A DNA stretch of 64,000 nt, taken from positions 174,475-238,474 of the forward strand of contig QEOQ01000242.1 in assembly GCA_010279815.1 (NCBI GenBank). Direction: 5' to 3'. Position numbers and translations under genes: made by a program. Of this stretch, positions 22,407 to 31,867 are shown piece by piece (position 1 is the first letter of the stretch; every line of letters begins with the position of its first letter). The stretch is from Brachionus plicatilis. Lineage: Eukaryota > Rotifera > Eurotatoria > Ploima > Brachionidae. The notes beneath the pieces were generated by a model. It had not been told where the DNA came from, made no database searches, and saw nothing but the letters and a program-made list of their open reading frames with translations.

Positions 22407-23033
22407 GGCATCTTGAAGTTGATGATCAATTCAAAATATCATTTCAATTCAGAAAGTTTATCTTTAGATATTAAAATGAATCTTTGATTTTATTTAAATA
22501 ATTTTAATGTAACATCATTTACATGCAATGTAGATTTAGAAAATAAAAAAAAATTGAAAAACATTTTCTCAATTCAATGATAAAATCGATTTTCAATTTA
22601 GTTAACTGTTTTTTTGAAAGTTTAATTTTCATTTTACTACTAATTTTGAATTTTTTATTTGAATTTATTTTTTGAATTTAATTGTGAATGCTAAAACAAA
22701 TACTTTTGAAACTAAAAATCTCAAATAAACTTTACAAAAAATCAATTAATACATTTAAATATTAAAATAGATTATCAATGGACTGAGAAAATGTTTTTTC
22801 AATTTTTTTGTATTTTCTAAATCTACATTGCATGTAAAGCATGTTACATTACAATTATTTAAATTAAATCAAAGATTTAGTCTAATATCTAAAGATAAAC
22901 TCTTTGAATTGAAATGATATTTTGAATTGATCATCAACTTCAAGATGCCGGAAAAAAGCTTAATAAAATTGTGGGTGGTCAACAAGCAGACCAAGAAGAT
23001 TGGGGATGGCAAAAATTAAACCAACTATTTTAG
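22257..23033 (+). pseudogene. Trypsin-like serine protease, 5' part, split by a MITE
   Basis: A possible leader exon starts at ATG 22257 (MVSKQIIKFLVLN then a TGA) and ends at CAG/GTAGGC (22299/22300). The next exon piece (about 22345-22406) reads INSPEYGRRKNEIRGKK. After the inserted MITE (22407-22949) the same frame resumes at 22959 with LNKIVGGQQADQEDWGWQ and a stop at 23031. IVGGxxAxxxxWxWQ is the mature N-terminus of trypsin-family proteases, and the preceding CGRR-like segment is the propeptide (Cys replaced by Tyr here). No catalytic His, Asp or Ser region follows. The copy is a pseudogene; its paralogue is at 32.8-33.4 kb. Confidence 0.6.
22407..22949. mobile_element. MITE family A, complete copy with 9-bp target duplication
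   Basis: The element begins GGCATCTTGAAGTTGATGAT and ends with its reverse complement. Inverted repeats extend about 190 bases on each side. It is bounded by the direct repeat GGAAAAAAG (22398-22406 and 22950-22958), a 9-bp target-site duplication of the kind made by MULE-type transposases. It interrupts the serine protease frame. Partial relatives lie at 24017-24245 and 41035-41263. Confidence 0.9.
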
Positions 23034-23062
23034 TACGAAATTAATATATTTATATGAAACAT

Positions 23063-23212
23063 TACCATATTTAAATTTGATAAGACACCACCAAAACTTA
23101 AATATTAAACTTGCTAATTAAAAATTATCTAAATAAATTTTCCTATTTATTTAATTATTTAGAGAACATAAAATATTCAATTATGAAAACAATTATGTGA
23201 AAAAATGATAAA
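23063..23212 (+). repeat. 150-bp inverted repeat, left copy
   Basis: The sequence from about TTAAATTTGATAAGACACCA to the AATTATGTGAAAAAATGATA segment recurs inverted at 24246-24397 with few differences. The pair brackets a LINE fragment and two half MITEs, evidence of local rearrangement. Confidence 0.7.
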
Positions 23213-23261
23213 AGAAAATATAATTCTGCAATCTAAATTATCCTTGTCTTCTCAATTAATT

Positions 23262-23794
23262 ATTTTTTTTATTTATTTGTCTATCTGCACCGAGCTAAAG
23301 CTCCTTCAGATTTAAAAAAAATAAATACAATAACAATAAAAAATAAGAAAAAAATATAGTAATAATAATATAAGTTAAAAAGTAGAGAAATATTAAAATT
23401 AAAACTAGATAAATTTTGATAGAGTTACAAAATACATATTTTTAAATATTTTATGATTCAGAAAAAAAAGAAGAAATAGTAAGGCAGCAATTTCACTTGA
23501 GTGGACTCAAGTCAAAGTCAGACTTTGACTTTGAAATTATTTTAGATTCGATTTTAGATTTTAACGATTCTGACTTTAGAGTATCATTTATAAATCATTT
23601 ATTAATGATACTCTAATTACTATTTATATCTAATATTTAGTCTATACTAAATAGTAAAGGACTAAAAACTGATCATTGAGGAACGCCAGCAGATATTTTG
23701 AATTCATCACAAATGTGATCATCTATATTTACTTAAAATGTTCTACAGTTAAGAAATGACTTAAGTAGGCAGGTATATTTATCTTTATCAGCTT
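23262..23794 (-). pseudogene. LINE 3' fragment (tail and reverse-transcriptase piece)
   Basis: The left end has the same tail as the LINE at 35 kb (ATTTATTTGT...GCACCGAGCTAAAGCT), that is, a LINE 3' end on the minus strand. Further in (about 23640-23720) the minus strand reads ISAGVPQ-stop-SVFSPLLFS, the GVPQGSVLGPLLF reverse-transcriptase block with a stop in place of Gly. The remainder is too worn to read. Confidence 0.6.
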
Positions 23795-24016
23795 GGCAAC
23801 TTGAAGTTCATGATCATGATCAACTGATCAAAATTTAATTAAGTAAAATTTCCATAAAATTATGAAATAGGCTTTTTTAATTTATTTTTTTAATTAAACA
23901 TTAAATGTTAAATATTTTAAATTATAAAAAAAATTATTTTTCGAATTAATCCTTAATTTCTTCTAAAATCTTTATTTGAAAACTTAAAAGACATAATTAA
24001 AATTCACATTGAAATA
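23795..24016. mobile_element. MITE family B, left half only
   Basis: Begins GGCAACTTGAAGTTCATGAT, the same terminus as the complete family B element at 25575. The right half is missing because a family A half-element begins directly at 24017. Confidence 0.6.
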
Positions 24017-24245
24017 GGCATCTTGAAGTTGATGATCAATTCAAAATATCATTTCAATTCAAAAAGTTTGTCTTTAGATATTAAACTAAATCTTTGATTT
24101 AATCTAAATAATTGTAATGTTTTACATGCAATGTAGATTTAGAAAATTAAAAAAATTGAAAAAACAATTTCTCAGTCCATTGATAATCGATTTTAATATT
24201 TAAATGTATTATCTGATTTTTTGTAGAGTTTATTTGAGATTTTTT
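24017..24245. mobile_element. MITE family A, half copy
   Basis: Begins GGCATCTTGAAGTTGATGAT and follows the family A consensus for about 225 bases, then switches at 24246 to the inverted copy of 23063-23212. Confidence 0.65.
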
Positions 24246-24397
24246 ATTTATCATTTTTTCACATAATTGTTTTCATAATTGAATATTTTATGTTCTCTAA
24301 ATAATTATATAAATAGGAAAATTTATTCAGATAATTTTTAATTAGCAAATTTAATATTTAATTTTTGGTGGTATCTTATCAAATTTAAATATCGTAA
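24246..24397 (-). repeat. 150-bp inverted repeat, right copy
   Basis: Inverted partner of 23063-23212, with matching flank composition lost on the outer side. Confidence 0.7.
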
Positions 24398-24841
24398 TTT
24401 TTTCAAAAAAATAAATTATGTAATTTGATTACATTACAAATATTGAATTGTTATAGCTTTAAAAGTTTTATTTTAGCATCTTTAATAAAGAAATGCAATC
24501 AAATTTCGCGTATAAATCGAAATGAGTTAAATTCAAATAAAATAAATTCAGCGAATAAATGATTCATTCTGTATTCAATTGAAGCATCAAATTTTATCGG
24601 CAAAGTAAAATTTTTGTTCAATTTTCAATTTGCTCTTTTAGCTCAAAAATTTCAAATGCGCAATTATTGCATATTTGCAATTTAATTTACTTTGCCATTT
24701 TATCAACATAAAACATTTCATTCGTTTTAAAATTTTATTTAAAATTTATAGAAAATTCGTATTCATATAATAAAAGAAATTTTTTTTATAGTGTCTAATT
24801 TATATAAATAAAATTGGTAAATGATAATAATTGCTTTAAGT

Positions 24842-25145
24842 AATAAAATAATAATAATAATAACAGGCTACAGCAGGTTTTCCTAAAGATCAAGACGCTT
24901 TGGTCTCACTTTGGTAGCTAAAACTGCTTTAAATAGCTAAGTATGCTTATTCCTTGTTTGTCTTGAAAAATCATCAATTTTCTTTTTAAAGCCGTTCCTG
25001 GTGTCTACTGATATTATTTCAGCCGGCAATAAGTTCCAATTATCTACCACTCTGTGACCACCTCGATCTCTTCTCTCTTTAAAGGTTTATAGGTCCAAAT
25101 TTCTAGTCTTTTTTCATTAGAAAGTTCTTTTATGCTTTTATCAAG
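24842..25145 (-). pseudogene. LINE C-terminal fragment with (TAA)n tail
   Basis: The minus strand reads ERRDRGGHRVVDNWNLLPAE, then NGFKKKIDDFSRQTRNK and a stop (24937-24939). The RVVDxWNxLP...N.FK..LD pattern is the C-terminal end of many CR1/Jockey-like LINE polyproteins. The 3' side (lower coordinates) runs into an ATTATTATT tail at about 24842-24864. It is a short 5'-truncated insertion of a family different from the LINE at 35 kb. Confidence 0.65.
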
Positions 25146-25747
25146 CTAAGTGGCTCTAATAGGTTTTCACAATCGTGAAATTTTTAAATAATGAATAAAA
25201 TAAAAAAATTAATAACGATATAGTTAATTGTATACATCAAAACAATGGTCAGATGAGCAAAAATTAAATGAAATGAGTTTTAAGCTAATTAAAAAAAAAA
25301 ATCATGATTTTTAATTATGTAAATAGTCAAGAGTTAATTGTGATAATATTTAGAAATGCTTATTATTTTGCAAAAACTTATCAAGTTAACTATAACAAAA
25401 AACATTTGCCTAATTTTACGATAAATTCTGAATATTTACATAATTGAAAATTAAGACCTCCTTTCTCGGGGTGAAAATTTAAAATAATATCCTATTATTT
25501 TCGACTAATTAAAATTCAAATAATTAATACTAATTTTTTAAATTAATAAAAAAGAAAAAAAACTATATAAAAGGGGCAACTTGAAGTTCATGATCATGTT
25601 CAAATGATCAAAATGTAATTCATTATAGTATAAATAAAAATGATGAAATTAGCTTTTATTAATCATATTTAAATTAAACATAAGATGTTTACTATTTTAA
25701 TTTAAAAAAAAAACAACTTGTTTTTCTAATTGATTTTTAATTGATTT

Positions 25748-25865
25748 TGTAAGCGATGGTATAAATATACCTCGCTTTTATGATTTTATATTATTATCAA
25801 TAAAATATATTTTAACTAAACAGTCTTAATCAAGTTAGGACCCCACCCTACAGACCCCCATCTTA
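25748..25865 (+). repeat. 5' LTR (short, 118 bp)
   Basis: Contains GGTATAAATATACC (TATA-like) and ATCAATAAAATA (polyadenylation-like). After CATCTTA it is followed by GGTGATAGCGGG, where the primer-binding site should be. The last two bases differ from the 3' LTR end (CA). Confidence 0.85.
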
Positions 25866-25927
25866 GGTGATAGCGGGTAAGCTTAAACAATTTAAGCTTA
25901 AGTGAAAAAAAAAACGAGGAGAAAAGA

Positions 25928-26139
25928 NNNNNNNNNNNNNNNNNNNNNNNNNNNNNNNNNNNNNNNNNNNNNNNNNNNNNNNNNNNNNNNNNNNNNNNNN
26001 NNNNNNNNNNNNNNNNNNNNNNNNNNNNNNNNNNNNNNNNNNNNNNNNNNNNNNNNNNNNNNNNNNNNNNNNNNNNNNNNNNNNNNNNNNNNNNNNNNNN
26101 NNNNNNNNNNNNNNNNNNNNNNNNNNNNNNNNNNNNNNN
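25928..26139. other. Assembly gap (212 N)
   Basis: Unresolved bases inside the gypsy leader. Open frames drawn across it are meaningless. Confidence 1.
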
Positions 26140-26224
26140 TTTTTGTTAGAAATATTATTTGAAATATTTATTATTGGCTTTGTTTGGCGTAAGCTTAGAG
26201 ATAAATAGTTGGTGAAAAAAAAAA

Positions 26225-28984
26225 ATGAGACGTGGCATGGGTAACAACTTGGTGTATGATGGAGAGAGTGGTAGTTTTGATGAGTTCGAGGCGGCATTCA
26301 AGTATGACTGTATCATTTACGGATGGGACGATCGTAAACAAGTTGCGGCAATTGAACTTTGTTTGGTTGGCAAGGCAAAAAAATTGTTTAGTCAAATAGA
26401 GGAAGCAGACAAAAATGACATAAAAAAAATATTAGAATGTTTGAAAAGAGGCTGTGTTAAATCGCCCGAGTATTATCTCAATCTTTTTTATTCAAAGCAA
26501 CTAAAACCAGATCAAAAAATTAGTGATTTTTGTTATGAAATCGAAAAGTTGATGGATAAAGCATTACCAAATCTCGACGAGGATAATAGAACAAGAATGC
26601 TAAGATCTAGACTCCTATCAGCGGTACCTGAACACATAAAGAGCTATCTGGAATTACTTTCAGATAAAAAATGGAAAGAAATTGTTGCAATTTTTGACAA
26701 ATCGGTTGATTATAAAGAAATATACCAAGGTTCGTTTCAAATTAAAGAAGAAGTAGATGTTCAAAGGGTTGAATTTTCAGCACCTAAGTTTAATGGTTCA
26801 TGTCATTTTTGCAATAAGTTTGGTCACAAAATAGCCGATTGTTTAGCTAGAAAAAATCAAGTACAAAGATCAAGCACTAGTCAAGGTAGAAGTAGAAATT
26901 TTGAACAACACAATGGTCGCAAATTTGAGCAAAAGCAAAATTCTTATTACAACAAACGACCAATTAACGAGTTACCGAGTAAATACCAGCCAAGAAATAG
27001 CGAACAGAGACAAAATAGTTTTGGAAAAAAAGAAGGATATGTGATTGATGCCGAAATTGATGTTGAGTCTGATGGAAGTAGAGAAGCAAATATGATTAAA
27101 TGCCAAAATTATTTTAGTACAAACACTAACACACTTAACAAATTAATTCGAATTGAGTCTGATGTTGAGTTCGGTGGCGAACGATTTGGGTTGAAATTTT
27201 TGGCTGACTCAGGTGCAAGCGCGTCTTTCATTAGTCCGGATTCGTTACCAAAAAGTTTGTCAAAAAAAATTGATGTATTTTTGGAAACTGGAAAGCAAGA
27301 AAAATGGTTAAATTTGAGAAAATCAAACCTTACGATTAAATCAGCACTTAATTCAGAGACTGTTAAAACAGCTGTTGGTACAGTAAGACTGAGATTTAAG
27401 GATTGGGAAGGTGAACATGAATTTATTTTTACAAAATTGTCAGAACCTGCTATTTTGGGGATTGATTTCCTTACAAAATTCAAAGCCAATTTCGATTTTA
27501 CAAACCAAAAGATTACAATTTCGGATGGTGGCAATTGGCACCAAATAAACACAGTCCAAGAAATTGAAAGCAATGATATGGTTCAATTAAATTTGAGTAA
27601 CAAAATAATTGTTAAAGGCTATTCGGAAAATATGGTAAAGATTAAACTTGATTGTTATAAACCGAGAGACAAAGTTGTGTTTGAGGCAAAAGCTCCGACT
27701 GTCAAAGAGATGGCTAAGGGTATAATTTGGGGAAATTGTCTAAATGAGGTCAAAGATGATGGAACTATCTTGTTAAGTGTGATTAATACACTCAATAGAG
27801 AGGTTGTGATCGAAAAAGGTTCATCGATCGGTGAAGTTTACATGGCGGACGAAGCATTTTTGGGTTCCTTACAAGAAGTTCAAGAATCAGGTGAATTTGA
27901 GAGTCACGAGAGTCTTAAAATGAATTTGGATGATATAAAAATGGGTGTAAATTTGTCAGTCGAACAACGTAATCAAATTTTCAAATTATTGGAGAAATTT
28001 AAGCAAGTTTTTGAGTGGTCTGAATTTTGCTCCTCAAATACAACACTAACCGAACATAAAATCAATACTGGCAACGCTGTTCCAATAAAACAGAGACCAT
28101 ACAGGCTTCCACAAAGTGCACAAAAAGAGGTTCAACGTCAAGTCGACGAAATGTTGAAAAACAAAGTAATAGAAGAGAGTCAAAGCCCGTGGGCAAGTCC
28201 AATTATTTTGGTAAAAAAGAAGTGTCAGAAAGGCGAAATACAAAAATTTAGATTTTGTATTGATTTTCGTAAATTGAATGAAGTAACAGTTAAGGATTCG
28301 TATCCATTACCTAGGATTGACGATACCATTGATGTATTGAGCCGTTCAAAGTTCTTTTCAACTCTAGATTTGCTGACGGGGTATTGGCAAGTACCTATGG
28401 CAAAAGATGACAAAGAGAAGACTGCATTTGTGGCAAACCAAAAATTGTACCAATTTACAAAAATGCCATTTGGATTGAACAATGCTCCATCAACATTTCA
28501 AAGACTTATGGATACATTGCTAAGGAATCTTACTTGGAAATACTGTTTAGTATATTTGGATGATGTTATGGTTTACTCAAGCGATTTTGAATCACACTTG
28601 TACAGATTAGAGGTTATTTTGTCAAGATTTGAAGCTGCTAAGCTTAAGCTTAAACCATCCAAATGTAATTTTGGAATGGATGAAGTGAGTTATTTGGGTT
28701 ACAAGATTTCGAGTAAAGGTTTACAACCAGACGAGGCTAAGACCGAATCGATCGCAAATATGCCTACACCGAGTTCAAAAGAAGAAATAAAACGTTTGTT
28801 GGGCATGATGTCTTATTATCGTCGATTTATTCCGAACTTTAGTACAACTGCAGCATGCCTTTTTGAGTTAACCAAAGAAAAAGTAATTTTTCAGTGGACA
28901 AAAGAAACAGATGAATCTTTTAAAAAGCTGAAACAGCAGCTTCTGCAGTCACCTATTTTATTGTACCCAGATTTTGATCTTTAA
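26225..28984 (+). CDS. Gypsy Gag-protease-reverse transcriptase polyprotein
   Basis: This open frame of 919 codons encodes the structural and replication proteins of the gypsy element as a single Gag-Pol fusion. In order: a Gag domain (about residues 10-160), a CCHC knuckle CHFCNKFGHKIADC (near residue 195), basic Gln/Asn-rich linker, an aspartic protease with LADSGASASF (about 330), and a reverse transcriptase with FRFCIDFRKLNEV, the STLDLLTGYWQVPMA block and the catalytic YLDDVMVYS (about 780). The start of RNase H follows. The frame ends at a TAA (28982-28984) just before IYTDASNYG, which continues in the same frame. The stop is therefore a point nonsense mutation rather than the natural end. 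ATG 26225 is the first Met after the gap, but the true start could lie within the gap. Confidence 0.9.
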   Translation: MRRGMGNNLVYDGESGSFDEFEAAFKYDCIIYGWDDRKQVAAIELCLVGKAKKLFSQIEEADKNDIKKILECLKRGCVKSPEYYLNLFYSKQLKPDQKISDFCYEIEKLMDKALPNLDEDNRTRMLRSRLLSAVPEHIKSYLELLSDKKWKEIVAIFDKSVDYKEIYQGSFQIKEEVDVQRVEFSAPKFNGSCHFCNKFGHKIADCLARKNQVQRSSTSQGRSRNFEQHNGRKFEQKQNSYYNKRPINELPSKYQPRNSEQRQNSFGKKEGYVIDAEIDVESDGSREANMIKCQNYFSTNTNTLNKLIRIESDVEFGGERFGLKFLADSGASASFISPDSLPKSLSKKIDVFLETGKQEKWLNLRKSNLTIKSALNSETVKTAVGTVRLRFKDWEGEHEFIFTKLSEPAILGIDFLTKFKANFDFTNQKITISDGGNWHQINTVQEIESNDMVQLNLSNKIIVKGYSENMVKIKLDCYKPRDKVVFEAKAPTVKEMAKGIIWGNCLNEVKDDGTILLSVINTLNREVVIEKGSSIGEVYMADEAFLGSLQEVQESGEFESHESLKMNLDDIKMGVNLSVEQRNQIFKLLEKFKQVFEWSEFCSSNTTLTEHKINTGNAVPIKQRPYRLPQSAQKEVQRQVDEMLKNKVIEESQSPWASPIILVKKKCQKGEIQKFRFCIDFRKLNEVTVKDSYPLPRIDDTIDVLSRSKFFSTLDLLTGYWQVPMAKDDKEKTAFVANQKLYQFTKMPFGLNNAPSTFQRLMDTLLRNLTWKYCLVYLDDVMVYSSDFESHLYRLEVILSRFEAAKLKLKPSKCNFGMDEVSYLGYKISSKGLQPDEAKTESIANMPTPSSKEEIKRLLGMMSYYRRFIPNFSTTAACLFELTKEKVIFQWTKETDESFKKLKQQLLQSPILLYPDFDL

Positions 28985-30727
28985 TTTAGCATCTATACGG
29001 ACGCTTCGAATTATGGTATCGATGCTGTTTTGACACAGTTGGTTGATGGCATTATTCACCCAATAGCGTATGCTAGTCGACAACTAAATAGTGCCGAAAA
29101 AAATTATTCAACAAGTGAGAAAGAGATGCTGGCTATCGTTTGGGCTTCCAAGCATTTTCAAAGTTATGTTTTCGGAAGACATGTTAATTTTTATACAGAC
29201 CATAAGCCATTGAGTACCTTGAATAAAGCTAAAGAACCAACTGGCCGTTTGTACAAGCTCATGCTTAAATTGCAAGATTTTGATCACACAATATTGTATT
29301 GCCCAGGGAAATACAACAATTTGGCGTATTTACTGTCAAGATTGAATGAGAATTCATTAGCTCGAGTTAATTCTTTGGAAGTGAGAGTGAATGTGGATTG
29401 GATTGCGGAACAAGATGGGGATAAAGAGTTAACTTTGATTAAAATGGCAGTGAAATCAAGAGACGAGAGTATCATTCAGGAAACGAAAAATCAAAAATTT
29501 TGGGAGATAAATTTTACGAAGCTTTTGATTGAGAATGGTGTTTTAAAGTTGAAATTCGATACTGGTGAGTCCTTAATTTTAGTTCCTAAAAGTATGTGGT
29601 TCAGAATATGCTCAATTTATCACGATTCTATTTCTTCGGGACATTTGTCATTCGAGAAAACATTTAGAAGCATATCAGCTCGTTTTTTTTGGCCATTATT
29701 CAGCAGTTATATTTTCGATTATTGTAGTTCATGTGATGTTTGCCAAAAGTTTAAACATTCAACTCGTAAACAAAACAAGCACCCGTTAGTTTCAATTAAA
29801 GTCAATAAAGTATGGGATTTGATTTGTGTTGACGTTGTTGGTCCACTTAAATTGACGCCGAGAAACAACCGATTCATAATTGTTGCAATTGATCATTACT
29901 CGAAATTTGTTGTGGCTAGAGCTGTGCCCAGTTATACTGGCTTAATTACAACAACAGTTTTGAGAGAGGATTTGATCAACAAACATGGAGTTCCACAAGC
30001 TTGGCTAACAGACCAAGGCCGAAACTTTGAGTCTGGAGTATTTGCTGATTTTTGTAGAGAGTTTAATATTAATAAGTTAAGGACTACGGGGTATCACCCA
30101 CAGTGCAATGGTCTTGTGGAGCGAACTATTCGAACTTTGAAGCAAATGATTAGTGCGTATGTGAATGTTAGTCATGATAATTGGGATCAAATATTAAGCG
30201 ATGTTGTTTTTGCCTATAATAACAACACTCATAGTTCAACGGGTTTTGCGCCTAATGAAATCATATTCAAAAAATTACTACCATCGAGTCAAGACCGTGC
30301 TGTTGATGTGACTCCACCTGAACTCCAGAAAAGTGATGATCAACTGAAAAGTGAAGTCAATAGAAATTTAGAAAAAGCTCAGAGAAATCAAAAAGTTCAA
30401 TTTGACAAGAAATCGGCTTCAAAAATGGTGTTTGAGGTCGGCGATTTCGTTTTGCTTAAAAATTCACGTCAGAGAGTAGGTCAGGTAAAATCATTCGAAC
30501 CGAAGTTCAATGGTCCATTTGTAGTAAAACGAGTTATGAACAAGTACAATTTCGAAATTCTTAATCCTCAAGACAATAAGACGCAAGTAGTTCATTACGA
30601 TCGGCTTATTAAATACAAAATGAGAAAAATTGTGAAAAATGTGGTAAATTTTGATCAAGAGGCTTTCGATGACAATTGGCGCGAGAATAGAATGATCTTT
30701 GCTTATTCAAAGATATTAATTAATTAG
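28985..30727 (+). CDS. Gypsy RNase H and integrase (continuation of Pol)
   Basis: Same reading frame as the preceding polyprotein, directly after its nonsense codon. RNase H begins FSIYTDASNYG (first Asp) and shows EKEMLAIVWA and FYTDHKPL. The integrase has the HHCC finger (HDSISSGHL ... CSSCDVCQKFK), then the catalytic DDE set: WDLICVDVVGP, LTDQGRNFES and HPQCNGLVERTIRTLKQM. A GPF-type C-terminal segment (KFNGPFVVKRVMNKYNFEIL) follows. The frame ends ILIN-stop at 30725-30727, within a 16-base direct duplication (TTTGCTTATTCAAAGA at 30709 and again at about 30729) that probably altered the original terminus. ATG codons inside the segment are not real starts. Confidence 0.9.
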   Translation, partial: FSIYTDASNYGIDAVLTQLVDGIIHPIAYASRQLNSAEKNYSTSEKEMLAIVWASKHFQSYVFGRHVNFYTDHKPLSTLNKAKEPTGRLYKLMLKLQDFDHTILYCPGKYNNLAYLLSRLNENSLARVNSLEVRVNVDWIAEQDGDKELTLIKMAVKSRDESIIQETKNQKFWEINFTKLLIENGVLKLKFDTGESLILVPKSMWFRICSIYHDSISSGHLSFEKTFRSISARFFWPLFSSYIFDYCSSCDVCQKFKHSTRKQNKHPLVSIKVNKVWDLICVDVVGPLKLTPRNNRFIIVAIDHYSKFVVARAVPSYTGLITTTVLREDLINKHGVPQAWLTDQGRNFESGVFADFCREFNINKLRTTGYHPQCNGLVERTIRTLKQMISAYVNVSHDNWDQILSDVVFAYNNNTHSSTGFAPNEIIFKKLLPSSQDRAVDVTPPELQKSDDQLKSEVNRNLEKAQRNQKVQFDKKSASKMVFEVGDFVLLKNSRQRVGQVKSFEPKFNGPFVVKRVMNKYNFEILNPQDNKTQVVHYDRLIKYKMRKIVKNVVNFDQEAFDDNWRENRMIFAYSKILIN

Positions 30728-30729
30728 CT

Positions 30730-31224
30730 TTGCTTATTCAAAGAAATAATGGCAACGTCGTAGTTGAACAAGATCCGATTGGAGAAGAAATACCTATAGT
30801 TCATTCTGCAGAGACTATTGCTGAATATCTAGAGCCACAATTTAGTGGGAATGAAGAAAGACAACCAGCTGAATCAGAGACGACCAATGAAGAGTCACCG
30901 TTAGAAATAACCATTTTCGAAGACTCAAATACAACAATTCTTCATTCACAACATGATGTTGTTAATTCAAATTTCAATCGGTTGGATGAAGACGATGAAA
31001 TTGACGAAGACAAAGAAATGGACTCGCTAGGAAGTAATTTTGTTCAAGACCCGAACAAATTAGCTAAAGAGGTCGATAAAGACGGTACAATCTGGTACTT
31101 TTGTGGTATCTGTAGTAAAAAATGCAAGGGAGTTATGGGTTTGAATTCGCACATGACAAAGTCAAAGGCAAAGCATGTTGAAATGGCAAAGAAGCAAGCA
31201 GAGGTTAATCAAATGTATGGTTAA
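30730..31224 (+). CDS. Gypsy third frame: acidic protein with C2H2-like zinc finger
   Basis: An open frame in a different phase follows the end of Pol. It is Glu/Asp-rich for about 110 residues and ends with a compact finger-like motif WYFCGICSKKCKGVMGLNSH then H eight residues on, which fits CxxC...H...H. It has no Met at the start (the frame opens with Leu codons), so expression would need frameshifting or splicing, or the frame was once fused to Pol before the local duplication. Its function is unknown; nucleic-acid binding is a guess from the finger. It is not an envelope: there is no signal peptide or membrane segment. Confidence 0.6.
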   Translation: MLIQRNNGNVVVEQDPIGEEIPIVHSAETIAEYLEPQFSGNEERQPAESETTNEESPLEITIFEDSNTTILHSQHDVVNSNFNRLDEDDEIDEDKEMDSLGSNFVQDPNKLAKEVDKDGTIWYFCGICSKKCKGVMGLNSHMTKSKAKHVEMAKKQAEVNQMYG

Positions 31225-31392
31225 CTGTCAAATGTTTTTTTAAGATTCAGAAGATTTCAAAGTTTTTTTGTTTTCTTAAGCTTTATTTAATATGAAACTT
31301 TATTTATTTTTGTTGTTTTTAAGAAGGTAAGGGGAAATATATGAAAGAAAACTAATTTAGTTCTTAAAGAAAAAAAAATAAAGGGCGAGGGA

Positions 31393-31512
31393 TGTAAGCG
31401 ATGGTATAAATATACCTCGCTTTTATGATTTTATATTATTATCAATAAAATATATTTTAACTAAACAGTCTTAATCAAGTTAGGACCCCACCCTACAGAC
31501 CCCCATCTTACA
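31393..31512 (+). repeat. 3' LTR (120 bp)
   Basis: Identical to the 5' LTR over 118 bases; starts TGTAAG and ends CTTACA, a 6-bp inverted terminus. Confidence 0.9.
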
Positions 31513-31867
31513 ATTTTTCTAAAATCTTTATTTTGAAAACTAAAAGGACAAATTTAAAATCCACATAAAGGTTTCCAAATTGTGACTTAAAATGATATTT
31601 AAATACTAATTAAAATATGCTTCGACAAAACAAAATTAAATTTTGAATTGCAAAATTTCAAAATATCGATTAAGATTTTATTTTTACTTCAGTCAAAAAT
31701 TCATATAATTTTCTATTTAATTAAAGATTAAACAATTTATGTTTAATAAAGTTAAGTCATTTATTATTAAAAAATTGATAAAAAATACATTTTTATTAAA
31801 CTCAAAAACTAAAAATTTTGATTTGAAATTTACATTTGATCATGAACTTCAATTTGCCTATAAAAGG

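Larger units (their letters stand above)
25748..31512 (+). mobile_element. Ty3/gypsy LTR retrotransposon, young, one nonsense mutation
   Basis: Two LTRs begin TGTAAGCGATGG, and the right one ends CATCTTACA. The 118 comparable bases of the LTRs (25748-25865 and 31393-31510) are identical. The element is flanked by the 5-bp duplication ATTTT (25743-25747; 31513-31517). The 3' LTR is preceded by a polypurine tract (AAAGGGCGAGGGA, about 31380-31392). Gag-protease-RT-RNase H-integrase lie in one frame broken by a single TAA, followed by a small zinc-finger frame. An assembly gap (25928-26139) hides the leader. Identical LTRs argue for a recent insertion. Confidence 0.93.
25575..31858. mobile_element. 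MITE family B, split by a Ty3/gypsy insertion
   Basis: The left terminus GGCAACTTGAAGTTCATGAT (25575) and the right terminus, its inverted partner GATCATGAACTTCAATTTGCC-type end (to 31858), are bounded by the 9-bp direct repeat TATAAAAGG (25566-25574; 31859-31867). Removing the gypsy element at 25748-31512 leaves a MITE of about 520 bases. The order of events is therefore MITE first, gypsy second. Confidence 0.85.

Noticed and set aside
25863..26297. Open frames running through the N block at 25928-26139
   Set aside because: They consist mostly of undetermined residues.
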